NCBI RefSeq assembly: GCF_009766085.1
Contig: NZ_LMUF01000042.1
Location: forward strand, 18,418 to 71,972
Direction of reading: 5' to 3'
Length of the DNA stretch: 53,555 bases
From: Burkholderia sp. S171
GTDB taxonomy: Bacteria; Pseudomonadota; Gammaproteobacteria; Burkholderiales; Burkholderiaceae
Part shown: positions 41,724 to 50,592 of the stretch, one piece after another
Position numbering within the stretch: the stretch's first letter is position 1
Layout of the letters: every line of letters starts with the position of its first letter
Program-made: the position numbers and the translations under genes
The notes under the pieces: model-generated
The model's database searches: none
The model's input: only the letters and a program-made list of their open reading frames with translations
What the model was told of the DNA's origin: nothing

Positions 41724-42153
41724 AGAGTGTCTCCCCCTATTGATTTGATGAGCAACTTCTGGCGTATGTAACGCTAGAAGTCCGTTCGCGATTTTTGATC
41801 GCAAGCGGGATAATATTTCCTTCAAAGCAAATCGGGATTGGTTTTCTATTGCCGTGTCTCCCGTTCGCAACATTGGATTGACTTTCGTGTAGCGCGAAAG
41901 CCTATAAATCCGGGTTGAATGATGTTTATCGAAACATGCTTAAACAGTATTTCGTTTTTCAGACAGGGGATCGCTAATGAAGGTCTGACGCGTTGCAACA
42001 CCCGCTGAGGCAGGTTCCAAAGCCGCTTTGCCGGTCGCGGTTAAAATGTGGGTTTGGCGCACGGAAACTGCCCCGGACATTGCATCACCGCCGGCAGTTC
42101 TATAGATCGCCTGCGCTGCCGTGATCCAACCAAACTCAGGACCGATCTCCAAC
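41724..42153. other. Intergenic region between porin and UPF0149 genes
   Basis: About 430 bp. It holds the porin leader and promoter (minus strand; TATTAT as a possible -10 near 41813-41818) and a small hairpin GCGAT-N5-ATCGC at 41788-41802. A 46-codon minus frame at 41940-42080 has no ribosome site. Otherwise nothing recognisable. Confidence 0.35.
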
Positions 42154-42870
42154 ATGCCTCTGCTGTCCGATGACGAACTGAACAAACTCAACCAGATCCT
42201 GCTATCCGATGTAATGTCGGATGAGGCGTTGACAGCCGAAAGTCTTGACGGTTATCTGAGCGCAATAGCGATCGGTCCGATCACACTGATGCCGAGTCAA
42301 TGGCTACCGGGTGTCTGGGGGCCGGAACCTGAGGACGCGCCTGAATTCAAATCGAAGAAGCAGGCCGACCGCGTCATGGGTCTTATCATCAGGCACTACA
42401 ACAGCATTATCGAGATCATGGAGAATGATCCTTACTCATTTCGGCCAATCTTGAGTCAGCGTAAGTTTTCAGACGATCCTCGCTCTTATGTCGACGCCGA
42501 AATGTGGGCGCTTGGTTTCATGCAAGGTCTCAACTTGTGCCGGTCAGCGTGGCAACCGCTATTCGATAACCCGGATGGGCAGGAATGGCTAAAGCCATTT
42601 CATTTGCTTGGCTCTTCGGACCTTGCTGAAGAAGAGAAGTCGCTCGTCCTTCGTCCCGATCAACGTGAAAAGTTTGCGGAACTGATTCCCGTCTACGTCG
42701 CCTCGATCCACAATTATTGGCTTCCGTTCCGAAAAGCAGTGTTTGAACGCGCGCTCGCGTCGACGACGATCCAGCGCACGAGTCCGAAAGTAGGCCGTAA
42801 CGATCCGTGCCCGTGCGGTTCCGGCAAGAAGTTCAAGAAGTGCTGTGGGACGGGAAGCGATCTTCACTAA
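42154..42870 (+). CDS. UPF0149 (YecA-like) protein with SEC-C zinc motif
   Basis: About 238 residues. The UPF0149 part has LSDDELNKLNQILLSDVMSDEALTAESLDGYLSAIAIGPITLMPSQWLPGVWG and DPRSYVDAEMWALGFMQGL. The C-terminus is a SEC-C zinc-binding tail, VGRNDPCPCGSGKKFKKCCG, as in SecA and YecA. SEC-C tails bind ribosomes or SecB-like partners, and in E. coli YecA is linked to SecA-related protein handling. ATG 42154 starts at the conserved part; GTG 42121 would add 11 residues, and neither has a clear ribosome site. It converges on the Hsp70 operon. Confidence 0.9.
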   Translation: MPLLSDDELNKLNQILLSDVMSDEALTAESLDGYLSAIAIGPITLMPSQWLPGVWGPEPEDAPEFKSKKQADRVMGLIIRHYNSIIEIMENDPYSFRPILSQRKFSDDPRSYVDAEMWALGFMQGLNLCRSAWQPLFDNPDGQEWLKPFHLLGSSDLAEEEKSLVLRPDQREKFAELIPVYVASIHNYWLPFRKAVFERALASTTIQRTSPKVGRNDPCPCGSGKKFKKCCGTGSDLH

Positions 42871-42946
42871 TTTTCACTACCGCGACAATCATTCAGGCGA
42901 CCGTGTGCTTGCATTCGCGTCGGTAGAAAGCCACTCGAAAAACGCA

Positions 42947-45733
42947 TCAACCAATAATCAGTTTTAATCCGGCAGGCAGTGACTCTCCGAATACGCGCCC
43001 GGTATCTGCGTTATCGAGCGTCACGACTTCACGAACCATGTCGACCCACGCGGACGGCGCATTCGCGGCTTCGAGTCGTCGCACGACAGTTTCGCGGATC
43101 GGCTCCTGCAGATCCCTTGAACGGTCGCCCGTCATGCGAGCGATTTGCGCGGCGGCAAACGCGGCAGGCTCAACCTTTTTCCAGTCCAGCGCGAGGATTG
43201 TGTCCAGCCATCGGGTCGCCACGTCCGCCGGCACGACACCATGCGCGCTGCCATAGAACGGCCGACGTGCACCCATGCGTCCAATTGCCCACCAGCCCTG
43301 ATGATTTTCCGAGGGCCGCTGAAGCCGGACCAAAAGCTGTTCCGCGATATCGATTTTGCGATCGACAGGAATGCGTTCAAGCGATGCGTAAAGGCGCAGC
43401 ATGTCCGCGATGCCCACCTTCGAGGGATCGAAGGGCAGCTTGTGCCGCTTCGTGCCCGCAGCCGCCTGAAGCCAGGCCATTGCATCGAGCACCTGAAGCT
43501 GTGCATCCTCATGCAAGCCGCCCGCCGCGCGGCGCCATAACGTCCACCATTCCGACCACACCTGGCTCTCGTTGACATACTGAATGCCATCGTCGAATAA
43601 CGACCAAAGCTGTTCAACGCGCCATTCGTCGAGCGGGTAGCCAAATCCTGGCCGCACGCAGTAGCCGGCCAGATTCAACCATAGGCGTTCATGATCCGCT
43701 GAACGCCGCCGCCGGCCGGCGCGTTCCCAGAGCGCCCCGAACAGTTCGCGAAGCAATGCGCTATCCCAACTCTGACGCGGTCCCAATAGCTGTTCGAGTC
43801 CTGCACGCAGGCGCTTTATTTCCTTGGGATCGACATTCGCCGAGCGAGCGCCGAACGTCCGGTCGATGAGTTCAATGGCTCTGTCGAGCGACGGATTTCG
43901 TATGGCCGCGGAGACGTCTTGCTCAGCATTGTCGCGACGCAACTGGAACTCAAGCAACCATCGTTGCGAAGCATCGTCGGTTGCAATGCAATGCATCTCC
44001 AGCCGGCCGAGTTCCGTCAGTGATGTCGTGAGCCTGACCGGTCGCTCGCGTGGCCCATTTGCGTCTTGCTGCTGCACCACCGTTGCGAGCGGCGGCAAGC
44101 GCACAAAATCGCCCGTCGTAAAGTCGACCAGCTCGCCTGGCTGCCACGCTGTATCGGCGACAGTAGAGACCAGGTGGAAGCGCACCGGATGCCCGAGCCG
44201 CAGCGCAAACACGCGATCCTCTAGATGGACCTCGTGGCCTTCTTCGGTTCCGCGTGGCAACAAGCACACGCCGCGCGATGCCTGCGCGCCGTCCTGCGCG
44301 TCATCCTGCGCGTCGTTATCAAGGACAAGGAAGTAGCTGCGTGGCGAGCCGCCGCCAATGCGCGGTGCGTGTCCCGCGCGTGCCAGGCCGTAAGCGACCG
44401 CGCCACGCGCGACAGCAACGTCGGGATGGTCGTTTTGCAACACATGCAGAGGCTGTTGGCGCCATGTACCCAGCGCACTCGCCAGACGCCCGGAGAGCGC
44501 TTTGGCACGGAACACACCACCGTTGAGCAGCAGGGTATCGGGCATCGATGTTTGCGCAGCATCCGATGCACCCAATGCATCGCGCGACTGTGCGTCGAGT
44601 CTTTTCAGAAACGCTGCGATGTGTCGCGTGATGGCCGCATCGGCCGCATAGGGCAAGCCGAATTCGACGAGCGCGGCCCGCGACCGGCGAGGCAATTCAT
44701 CCGGGCCGCCAATTGGAAAGAACCCTTCCACGATGACCTGTTCGACTTCCTGCCGGCTCAACTCCGTCGTGCGTGCACCGCCAACCAGCCGCGCTCCTGC
44801 ACCCAGCAGCGTGATCGCAACGGAGTCGGGCGCTTGCTTGCCAAGCAGTTGTTCCTTCGCGGCGCGGCACCTTTCCACTAGCTGCGACAAGCTCGCCGCC
44901 GACAGTCGCGTTTGCTCCTTCGCCAAACGCGACTCGACCAGATGCGCCAGCGCAAGATCCATGTTGTCGCCGCCGAGCATCAAATGATTGCCTACGCCGA
45001 TGCGCGTCAGTTGCGGCTCGCCATCCTCGAAATGCACCTTGATCAGCGTGAGGTCAGTTGTTCCGCCGCCCACATCGCAGACCAGCACGAGGCGCGTCTG
45101 CGCGAGTTCGGCGCCAAGCGTCGCGCGATGGTGAAACAGCCAGTCGTAGAAAGCGGCCTGAGGTTCTTCGAGCAGGCGCAAGGCAGGCAGCTTCGCGATA
45201 CGCGCGGCCTCTAGCGTGAGCGCGCGTGCGCCATCGTCGAACGATGCTGGAACAGTTAGCACTACGTCCTGATCTTCGAGCAGCGCGTGCGGAAAACGGT
45301 GGTTCCACGCGGCACGCACGTGAGCCAGATAGCTGGCGCTCGCGGTCACCGGCGAGACCTTGCCGGCTTCATCGTCCGCACCCCACGGCAAAATTGGTGC
45401 GAGACGATCGACCGACGCATGCGAAAGCCAGCTTTTCGCACTGGTCACAAGCCGTCCCGGCACCTGCGCGCCCAGCGTGCGAGCGAGATGTCCGATTACG
45501 GCCGGTTGCGTTTCGCGATCGTTAGGTATCCACGGCAATTGCAGATCACCGGGCGCAAGCTCACCCGGCGCCGGGTGATAGCGCACGGACGGCAACAACG
45601 CTCGCGCGCCGACCTCGCCAAGACCCACGAGCTGATCGATATCAAAGATTCTGATCTCGTCAGTACCCGCCTCGACGTACGCAACCACCGTATTGCTCGT
45701 ACCGAGATCGATGCCGACGATGTAGTGCTTCAT
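42947..45733 (-). CDS. Large Hsp70-family protein with C-terminal DUF3731-like extension
   Basis: 928 residues. The N-terminal ATPase domain has IVGIDLGTSNTVVAYVE (phosphate 1), LVCDVGGGTTDLTLIKVHF (phosphate 2) and an adenosine-type motif near LLNGGVFRAKAL. The middle resembles a reduced beta substrate-binding part (about 480-600). The C-terminal 300 residues (from about SAAIRNPSLDRAIELIDRTFG on) are an alpha-helical extension with many Trp and Arg that is not found in DnaK; I associate it with DUF3731. There is no DnaK-like lid or terminal EEVD-type tail. It lies 5 bp after a second Hsp70 gene, third in a DUF2760-Hsp70-Hsp70 operon. Clients and function are unknown. Confidence 0.88.
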   Translation of the reverse strand: MKHYIVGIDLGTSNTVVAYVEAGTDEIRIFDIDQLVGLGEVGARALLPSVRYHPAPGELAPGDLQLPWIPNDRETQPAVIGHLARTLGAQVPGRLVTSAKSWLSHASVDRLAPILPWGADDEAGKVSPVTASASYLAHVRAAWNHRFPHALLEDQDVVLTVPASFDDGARALTLEAARIAKLPALRLLEEPQAAFYDWLFHHRATLGAELAQTRLVLVCDVGGGTTDLTLIKVHFEDGEPQLTRIGVGNHLMLGGDNMDLALAHLVESRLAKEQTRLSAASLSQLVERCRAAKEQLLGKQAPDSVAITLLGAGARLVGGARTTELSRQEVEQVIVEGFFPIGGPDELPRRSRAALVEFGLPYAADAAITRHIAAFLKRLDAQSRDALGASDAAQTSMPDTLLLNGGVFRAKALSGRLASALGTWRQQPLHVLQNDHPDVAVARGAVAYGLARAGHAPRIGGGSPRSYFLVLDNDAQDDAQDGAQASRGVCLLPRGTEEGHEVHLEDRVFALRLGHPVRFHLVSTVADTAWQPGELVDFTTGDFVRLPPLATVVQQQDANGPRERPVRLTTSLTELGRLEMHCIATDDASQRWLLEFQLRRDNAEQDVSAAIRNPSLDRAIELIDRTFGARSANVDPKEIKRLRAGLEQLLGPRQSWDSALLRELFGALWERAGRRRRSADHERLWLNLAGYCVRPGFGYPLDEWRVEQLWSLFDDGIQYVNESQVWSEWWTLWRRAAGGLHEDAQLQVLDAMAWLQAAAGTKRHKLPFDPSKVGIADMLRLYASLERIPVDRKIDIAEQLLVRLQRPSENHQGWWAIGRMGARRPFYGSAHGVVPADVATRWLDTILALDWKKVEPAAFAAAQIARMTGDRSRDLQEPIRETVVRRLEAANAPSAWVDMVREVVTLDNADTGRVFGESLPAGLKLIIG

Positions 45734-45738
45734 CGCAC

Positions 45739-47586
45739 TCAGGCGTTCACGCTGCCGCGCACATCGAATTCGACTTTCCAGCGCTCGTTTGTGCCGCGCG
45801 GCACGGCTTCGAGTTCCAGTGTGCCGGCTTCAGTGATCCGTGCATGCAGCTTCACCGGCACGACTTCACCGGGCGTGCGTCCTTCGGTCGGCAACGTGGC
45901 GTGGATTTCCTCCAGCTCCTGCAACTCGTCGGGCGACCAGTAGTCGAGCATCGTGCCAACCTGATCTTGCCGGCGTACCGACGAACCAAAGAAACGGAAG
46001 TGCACCGGTTCGCCAACCACGAGACCAAATTCCTGCGCCGGCAACGCGGCGTCCGTGCCCTCCTCCATACCGAAGGGCGCGAGGCACAACGCCTGAACAG
46101 GCGGCTCCATACCGGGCACGGCAGGCATAGCCGACTCGATCGCAATATAGTAGGCGCGTGCCGTGCCGCCACGAATGCGTACACCTTTGCCGCGCTTCAC
46201 GTAGCCGTAGTACGCCGCGCCGCGCGCGACCGCGAGGTCGAGATCGGCGCCGCCCAACAAGCGCGCAGACGGCGCGCCTTCGGCTTCGAGCCAGCCGTTG
46301 AGGCCATCGAGAATCCGCTCAACGAGCAGCATCGACTTGAACACGCCGCCGTTGAACAGGACGGCTGTGGGATGCAGGAAGCTCGCATTCTCGGCGGGCA
46401 CATGCTGCAGGCCGTCGAGGTCGGCTAGTGCCGCGACCTGTCGGCCGAGGAATGCAGCGAGATGCCGCGTAATGCCCGCATCCTGCGCATACGGCAAGCC
46501 GAGTTGCGTCAAGCCGCCTCGGGTCCGGCTCACCGGCCGCGCCGATGCATCGACTTGCGGAAAGAAGCCGTCGAGAATCGTCTGCGTGAGTTCGTCGCGG
46601 GTCAGTTCAGTGCGGATCGAGCCGCCAATCAGTTTCGATCCACGGCTCGGCACGACCAGCGGCACCGTATCTATGCTGCGGTCGGTCAACAGCGTTTCCT
46701 TGGCTGCCCGGCACGCATAGGTGAGCGCGCGCAGCTGCCACGGATCGGCCTGTGTTCCCTGAGCAGCCAGCTTGCGCGCGACCACGTGCGCAAGCGCCAG
46801 ATCCATGTTGTCGCCACCCAGCAGGATATGTTCGCCGACCGCGACGCGATGCAACTCAAGATTGCCTTCTCGTTCGATGACCGCGATCAACGACAGGTCG
46901 GTCGTGCCACCGCCTACGTCCACGACCAGGATGATGTCGCCGACCTTCACTTGCTTGCGCCAGGCGCCGTTGCTTTTCTGAATCCAGCTATAGAGCGCGG
47001 CTTGCGGCTCCTCCAGCAGCGTCATGCGGGTGTAGCCAGCCGCTTGCGCTGCCTCGGCCGTCAATTCTCTCGCTGCCGGATCGAAAGAAGCGGGAATGGT
47101 CACCGTGACGTCCTGCTCGTCGAACGGTGCATCGGGATGCGAATGGTTCCAGGCTTCACGCAAATGCGTGAGATAGCGAACCGAGCTTTCAAGCGGCGAG
47201 ACGCGCGTCACTTCAGGCGGCGCGTCGCTCGGCAGGATGGCCGCGCGACGGTCCACACCCGGATGACACAGCCAGCTCTTGGCGCTCGACACCAGGCGTA
47301 TCGGCGTCCCGGCGCCTCGGCTGCGTGCCATTTCACCGACAGCAAAGTCGCGTTCGCCGGTCCACGGCAAGGCAAGATCGCCCGGCGTCAGTTCGCTCGG
47401 ATGGGGCAGGTAGAGAAACGAGGGCAGCAGTTCGGGCGCCTCGATGGCCCCCGGTGCGGTGAGCTGAGTGATGGGCAGCACGCCCTGAATGGTCTTCTCG
47501 CCGTCGCTGGCGGAGAGGTCGACATACGAGAGGGCGCAATGGGTGGTGCCCAGGTCGATGCCGATCGAATAGCGCGGCTCGCTCAT
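45739..47586 (-). CDS. Short Hsp70-family protein (DnaK-like ATPase)
   Basis: 615 residues. SIGIDLGTTHCALSYVDL is the first phosphate motif, ILVVDVGGGTTDLSLIAV the second, and LLEEPQAALYSWI and HILLGGDNMDLALAHVVARKL are diagnostic Hsp70 segments. The C-terminal part (about 470-615) is a short beta-rich domain ending EFDVRGSVNA, without lid helices or the EEVD-like tail, so it differs from DnaK, HscA and HscC. ATG 47586 overlaps the DUF2760 stop by ATGA; the next Hsp70 gene starts 5 bp after its stop. No J-protein or GrpE gene is adjacent. Confidence 0.92.
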   Translation of the reverse strand: MSEPRYSIGIDLGTTHCALSYVDLSASDGEKTIQGVLPITQLTAPGAIEAPELLPSFLYLPHPSELTPGDLALPWTGERDFAVGEMARSRGAGTPIRLVSSAKSWLCHPGVDRRAAILPSDAPPEVTRVSPLESSVRYLTHLREAWNHSHPDAPFDEQDVTVTIPASFDPAARELTAEAAQAAGYTRMTLLEEPQAALYSWIQKSNGAWRKQVKVGDIILVVDVGGGTTDLSLIAVIEREGNLELHRVAVGEHILLGGDNMDLALAHVVARKLAAQGTQADPWQLRALTYACRAAKETLLTDRSIDTVPLVVPSRGSKLIGGSIRTELTRDELTQTILDGFFPQVDASARPVSRTRGGLTQLGLPYAQDAGITRHLAAFLGRQVAALADLDGLQHVPAENASFLHPTAVLFNGGVFKSMLLVERILDGLNGWLEAEGAPSARLLGGADLDLAVARGAAYYGYVKRGKGVRIRGGTARAYYIAIESAMPAVPGMEPPVQALCLAPFGMEEGTDAALPAQEFGLVVGEPVHFRFFGSSVRRQDQVGTMLDYWSPDELQELEEIHATLPTEGRTPGEVVPVKLHARITEAGTLELEAVPRGTNERWKVEFDVRGSVNA

Positions 47587-48140
47587 AGTTCCACCTCGGC
47601 CTGCGCGATCACAGTCGCGTCGTGCGTCTTGGTCAGCATCGGCAGCCTGACCTCCGTCACTCGCCAGCCACGATGACTGATGTTGCCGGTGAACGGCGCC
47701 TTGCCGACCACGTTGCCCGTCAGCCGGATTGCCGTTGCGTCGAAGCCATCGGCGAGCGTCACGCGGCTGCCCTCGGCCTCTTCGCGTACCGGGCGAATCG
47801 TGAAATGCTCGCGCAATGTCGTGCGGCAACCGTCGTGCACGAGCCTCGCGGCCGCGCCGATGTCCGCATCGGAATAACCTGCAATGTCCTCTTCGACGAA
47901 GTCGACAAAGCGCGCGCCACGCTGGAGAAGTCCCAGCAACTGAAGCGCTGCCTCGGGGCTTGTCTCCTTGATCGTGGTGGGCGTGGGTGCGGGTTGCGGC
48001 GCCGAAACTGGCGCTGCGACTACTGCCCCGTCGCGCAGCCGACGTACTTGGGCGGCGAATTCGCCGTCACCCAGGACGGCGAAAAAGGTACCGATGGCCA
48101 AGGAAAATCGGCTGAAAAAAGACATGTTCGATTCGGTCAT
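47583..48140 (-). CDS. DUF2760 domain protein of the Hsp70 operon
   Basis: 185 residues. MTESNMSFFSRFSLAIGTFFAVLGDGEFAAQV is an amphipathic or membrane-like start. A Pro/Ala-rich linker follows, then the DUF2760 core: EAALQLLGLLQRGARFVDFVEEDIAGYSDADIGAAARLVHDGCRTTLREHFTIRPVREEAEGSRVTLADGF...FTGNISHRGWRVTEVRLPML. The function is unknown. The family recurs in front of paired Hsp70 genes, as here, which suggests a cofactor or adaptor for these chaperones. ATG 48140 has AGGAG 9 nt upstream. Confidence 0.88.
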   Translation of the reverse strand: MTESNMSFFSRFSLAIGTFFAVLGDGEFAAQVRRLRDGAVVAAPVSAPQPAPTPTTIKETSPEAALQLLGLLQRGARFVDFVEEDIAGYSDADIGAAARLVHDGCRTTLREHFTIRPVREEAEGSRVTLADGFDATAIRLTGNVVGKAPFTGNISHRGWRVTEVRLPMLTKTHDATVIAQAEVEL

Positions 48141-48537
48141 ACAAAATTGCTCCTGTAGGCTCGCTTGAACAACGAGCGATCCTGCCGTCCGCGGGACAAG
48201 GCCGGTTGAAAGGCTTGAAGCGCGCGTTCCGGCACGTAATTCGTGAGCCCGGTTAGGGCTGAAACCCGTATTTTGCCTTGATGTGGCCGAGAGCCGGTCA
48301 ATATGCGAACGGTGGAAGGCTATTGTCGCGATTGCGATACTGCGTACGCATGTGCACGGGACGCGCCTTACGGCATCAACACAGCGCTCTTGCCGCCGGT
48401 AAAGCCCTAGAAGCGCGGGCATTGCGGCGCGCCGCCTGACGGGCTGTACGGGGTTGGATGTGGCGCGTGCGAAGGCTCCCACGCTGCAGTTTCGGTCGCT
48501 GAAGGCGAACCGTCGGCGCGGGTGTCCGGTTTCGCGG
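48141..48537. other. Upstream region of the DUF2760-Hsp70 operon
   Basis: About 400 bp without a supported gene. A small hairpin GCTCG-N9-CGAGC lies at 48158-48176, just upstream of the DUF2760 ribosome site. I looked for a sigma-32 element (CTTGAAA ... CCCAT) on the minus strand and did not find one. Confidence 0.35.
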
Positions 48538-48798
48538 CTAGTCGCCGTCGAAATCGTCCTCTGCCTTACGATTCCGGCGCTCTTCGTTGGCACGGCGAGC
48601 ACGCACGCGCTGGCGCCACAGGACGGTAATGACCTCTCCCGTAGTCGCCCCAGCGGGAATTTCGTTGCGGATGAGATTCGGCACCATCGGCAGGCCCAGG
48701 CGCTGCCTCCGCAAAGCCCGGGCTATGGCCGTACGGCATTCCTGCCCGTGGCAATCCCATTCGTCACGCATTTTTCTGCAGTAACGGCACTCGTTCAT
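48538..48798 (-). CDS. Small Cys-containing hypothetical protein
   Basis: 86 residues: MNECRYCRKMRDEWDCHGQECRTAIARALRRQRLGLPMVPN..., ending in a basic then acidic tail (RRANEERRNRKAEDDFDGD). Four cysteines in CRYC and CHGQEC could form one zinc site. The charged helical C-terminal part is protein-like. The ribosome site is weak and I know no family. It precedes the DUF2760-Hsp70 operon on the same strand by about 400 bp. Confidence 0.45.
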   Translation of the reverse strand: MNECRYCRKMRDEWDCHGQECRTAIARALRRQRLGLPMVPNLIRNEIPAGATTGEVITVLWRQRVRARRANEERRNRKAEDDFDGD

Positions 48799-49206
48799 GG
48801 CAAATAGTTTAACTGTAAACCCTGACGGCCTCCGGGTCGCGGGGCAAAACGCCTCGTACTCTGCACGGCTGCATGTCCGGTCATGCTCGGCCGCGGTTGT
48901 GATCGTCGAGCGTAAGACAAGCTGTTTACGCGGTTTGCGGCGTGCATAAGCAAGAGGCCGGGGCCGGTAGAAGTCGGACGATCAATGACGCCACCTCGTG
49001 CCAGGCCATCGCCTGCAGAGCGGCAACGGACCCGTATTCGCGTCGGCGGCGCCTCATCACGTCGGGGCAACCCACCCCGGGCTGGTTAAAGTATTGACGC
49101 CCGTTGCCGATATTCAGTCTAAGCACTGCATCCGTTCAATTCACCTTGTCTTTGCGTTTTACCGTTTGAGAGTCGCCCCCATCGTCATGCCGTTGGCTCT
49201 TTCGCG
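48799..49206. other. Spacer upstream of the solute-binding lipoprotein
   Basis: 408 bp without a supported gene. It should contain the promoter of the lipoprotein / GGDEF-EAL pair. TTGACG at 49094-49099 is a possible -35, but no good -10 follows at the right distance. Confidence 0.35.
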
Positions 49207-50592
49207 ATGCAGGTTCCAAAGGTTAGCTTTCAGGCGCGCCAAAAGTGCCGACTGAAGCCGGGTCGTTCCATCCCGCAACCAAAAAGTAAATCTCCAGTGC
49301 GACGAATTGAGCTTGCCTCCCTGCTATCTGTCCTGCTCAGCGTCATTCTCATGTCGTTGTACGGTTGTAGCCAGCAAGACCACACCTCCTCAAACACAAC
49401 CACGCCGACCCGGACCACCATCACTGCGTTGATATGGGCGCCGGACTGGCCGGAGGAGATGCTGCAGATTGCCGCCGAATTCGGCAAGCTCAATCCGGAC
49501 ATACGCGTGAATGTGCAGTTCATGATCGGCAATTCGGTCGAAGAAAATATCAAACCACGGATCGCCTCAGGCAACTTGCCAGACCTGGTCAGCGTGAACC
49601 CGAACGCCTACGCGGCGGAATTAGCGGACCAAGGCATCCTGGCGGACGTCGGCGGGACGTCGGCGTGGAACAACATGCTCGACGCTCTCAAAGGCGACTG
49701 GACGAGTCGCCGGTCCAGGCGGTTTGGAATCTCAGGCGGCGTGGCCATGACGCTGATTTACTACAACAAGGACATGTTCGCGAAGGCGGGGATCAAGGAC
49801 CTGCCGACCAATTTCCAGGAGTTCCTGTTGGTGTGCGACAAGCTCAAACGTGCGGGTTTTACACCGATCATGTGGAACGGCGGGTTCCCGAACATGCTTG
49901 GTAACGGGCCTTTCAGTTTCGGCTTTGCCAACAATGTGGTGGCACGCGAGCCGGACTGGAAAAAGAAAATATCTGACGGCACGCTCGATTTAAACACGCC
50001 TCAGGTAGCCGATATTTTTGCCAAGATTTCGCTGATTGCAGACCGTGGATACGTACAAGAGGCGTTCATGGCGACCGACTACGATCAAGGCATACGTCTG
50101 TTCAAGGAAGGCAAAGTGGCAATGGCATTCCACGGCAGCTGGGCAGCCGGCCTGTTCCTGCACGGCAACCCCTTCGAGGTTGGTGTGTTTATCCCACCCT
50201 GGAACGCGCCCGGCAAACAGATCGTGCCTGTGATTGGCAGCGAAACCGGGTTTGCGGTGTGTGAGACGCCCAATAAAGCCGCGGCAATGCGTTTTCTCGA
50301 ATTCATCGCCGGGAAGGGGTTTCCCATTCTCCAAAGAAAACGCCAGAACATTCCGCCCTTCAAGCAAGTCGATAGCGCAATGGTGAGCAACCCGCAGATT
50401 GCCGATTACACGAATAAGGTCAGTCAGTTTTCCGTGACTGGCAGCCCGTACTACTCGGTCATACCTTCCAATTCGATCGAGCGGCTGCATCAGTTGATGC
50501 AAGACGTGCTGTTCAAGAAGATCACGTCCAGGCAGGCGGCAAAACTCCTGGATGAATCTGTCAAGAACGAAGCAAAGATGCACTACAAATGA
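49207..50592 (+). CDS. Solute-binding lipoprotein (family 1) paired with a c-di-GMP enzyme
   Basis: 461 residues. RRIELASLLSVLLSVILMSLYGCSQQD is a lipoprotein signal with the lipobox Cys in LYGC. The rest is a family 1 (sugar-type) binding protein: MLQIAAEFGKLNPDIRVNVQF, LPDLVSVNPNAYAAELADQGILADV, ALIYYNKDMFAKAGI-like TLIYYNKDMFAKAGIKDLPTNFQEFL and GKVAMAFHGSWAAGLF. No ABC permease or ATPase follows. Instead its stop overlaps (ATGA) the start of a Cache-GGDEF-EAL protein, so it probably senses a ligand for that protein. The 30 residues before the signal are odd; GTG 49297 would give a standard-length signal peptide, but neither start has a clear ribosome site. Confidence 0.88.
   Translation: MQVPKVSFQARQKCRLKPGRSIPQPKSKSPVRRIELASLLSVLLSVILMSLYGCSQQDHTSSNTTTPTRTTITALIWAPDWPEEMLQIAAEFGKLNPDIRVNVQFMIGNSVEENIKPRIASGNLPDLVSVNPNAYAAELADQGILADVGGTSAWNNMLDALKGDWTSRRSRRFGISGGVAMTLIYYNKDMFAKAGIKDLPTNFQEFLLVCDKLKRAGFTPIMWNGGFPNMLGNGPFSFGFANNVVAREPDWKKKISDGTLDLNTPQVADIFAKISLIADRGYVQEAFMATDYDQGIRLFKEGKVAMAFHGSWAAGLFLHGNPFEVGVFIPPWNAPGKQIVPVIGSETGFAVCETPNKAAAMRFLEFIAGKGFPILQRKRQNIPPFKQVDSAMVSNPQIADYTNKVSQFSVTGSPYYSVIPSNSIERLHQLMQDVLFKKITSRQAAKLLDESVKNEAKMHYK

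Noticed and set aside
41940..42080. 46-codon minus-strand frame in the porin/UPF0149 spacer
   Set aside because: No ribosome-binding site and no recognisable similarity; could be chance.
46462..47676. 404-codon plus-strand frame opposite the short Hsp70 gene
   Set aside because: Antisense shadow of Hsp70 coding sequence; no protein-like features.
45739..47829. Longer version of the short Hsp70 gene starting at 47829
   Set aside because: The extra 81 residues are low-complexity Arg/Asp/Gly and overlap DUF2760 coding sequence; the ATGA overlap at 47583-47586 marks the true start.
48141..48300. Heat-shock (sigma-32) promoter expected for an Hsp70 operon
   Set aside because: No CTTGAAA...CCCAT-type pair on the coding strand; CTTGAAG at 48210-48216 is on the other strand.
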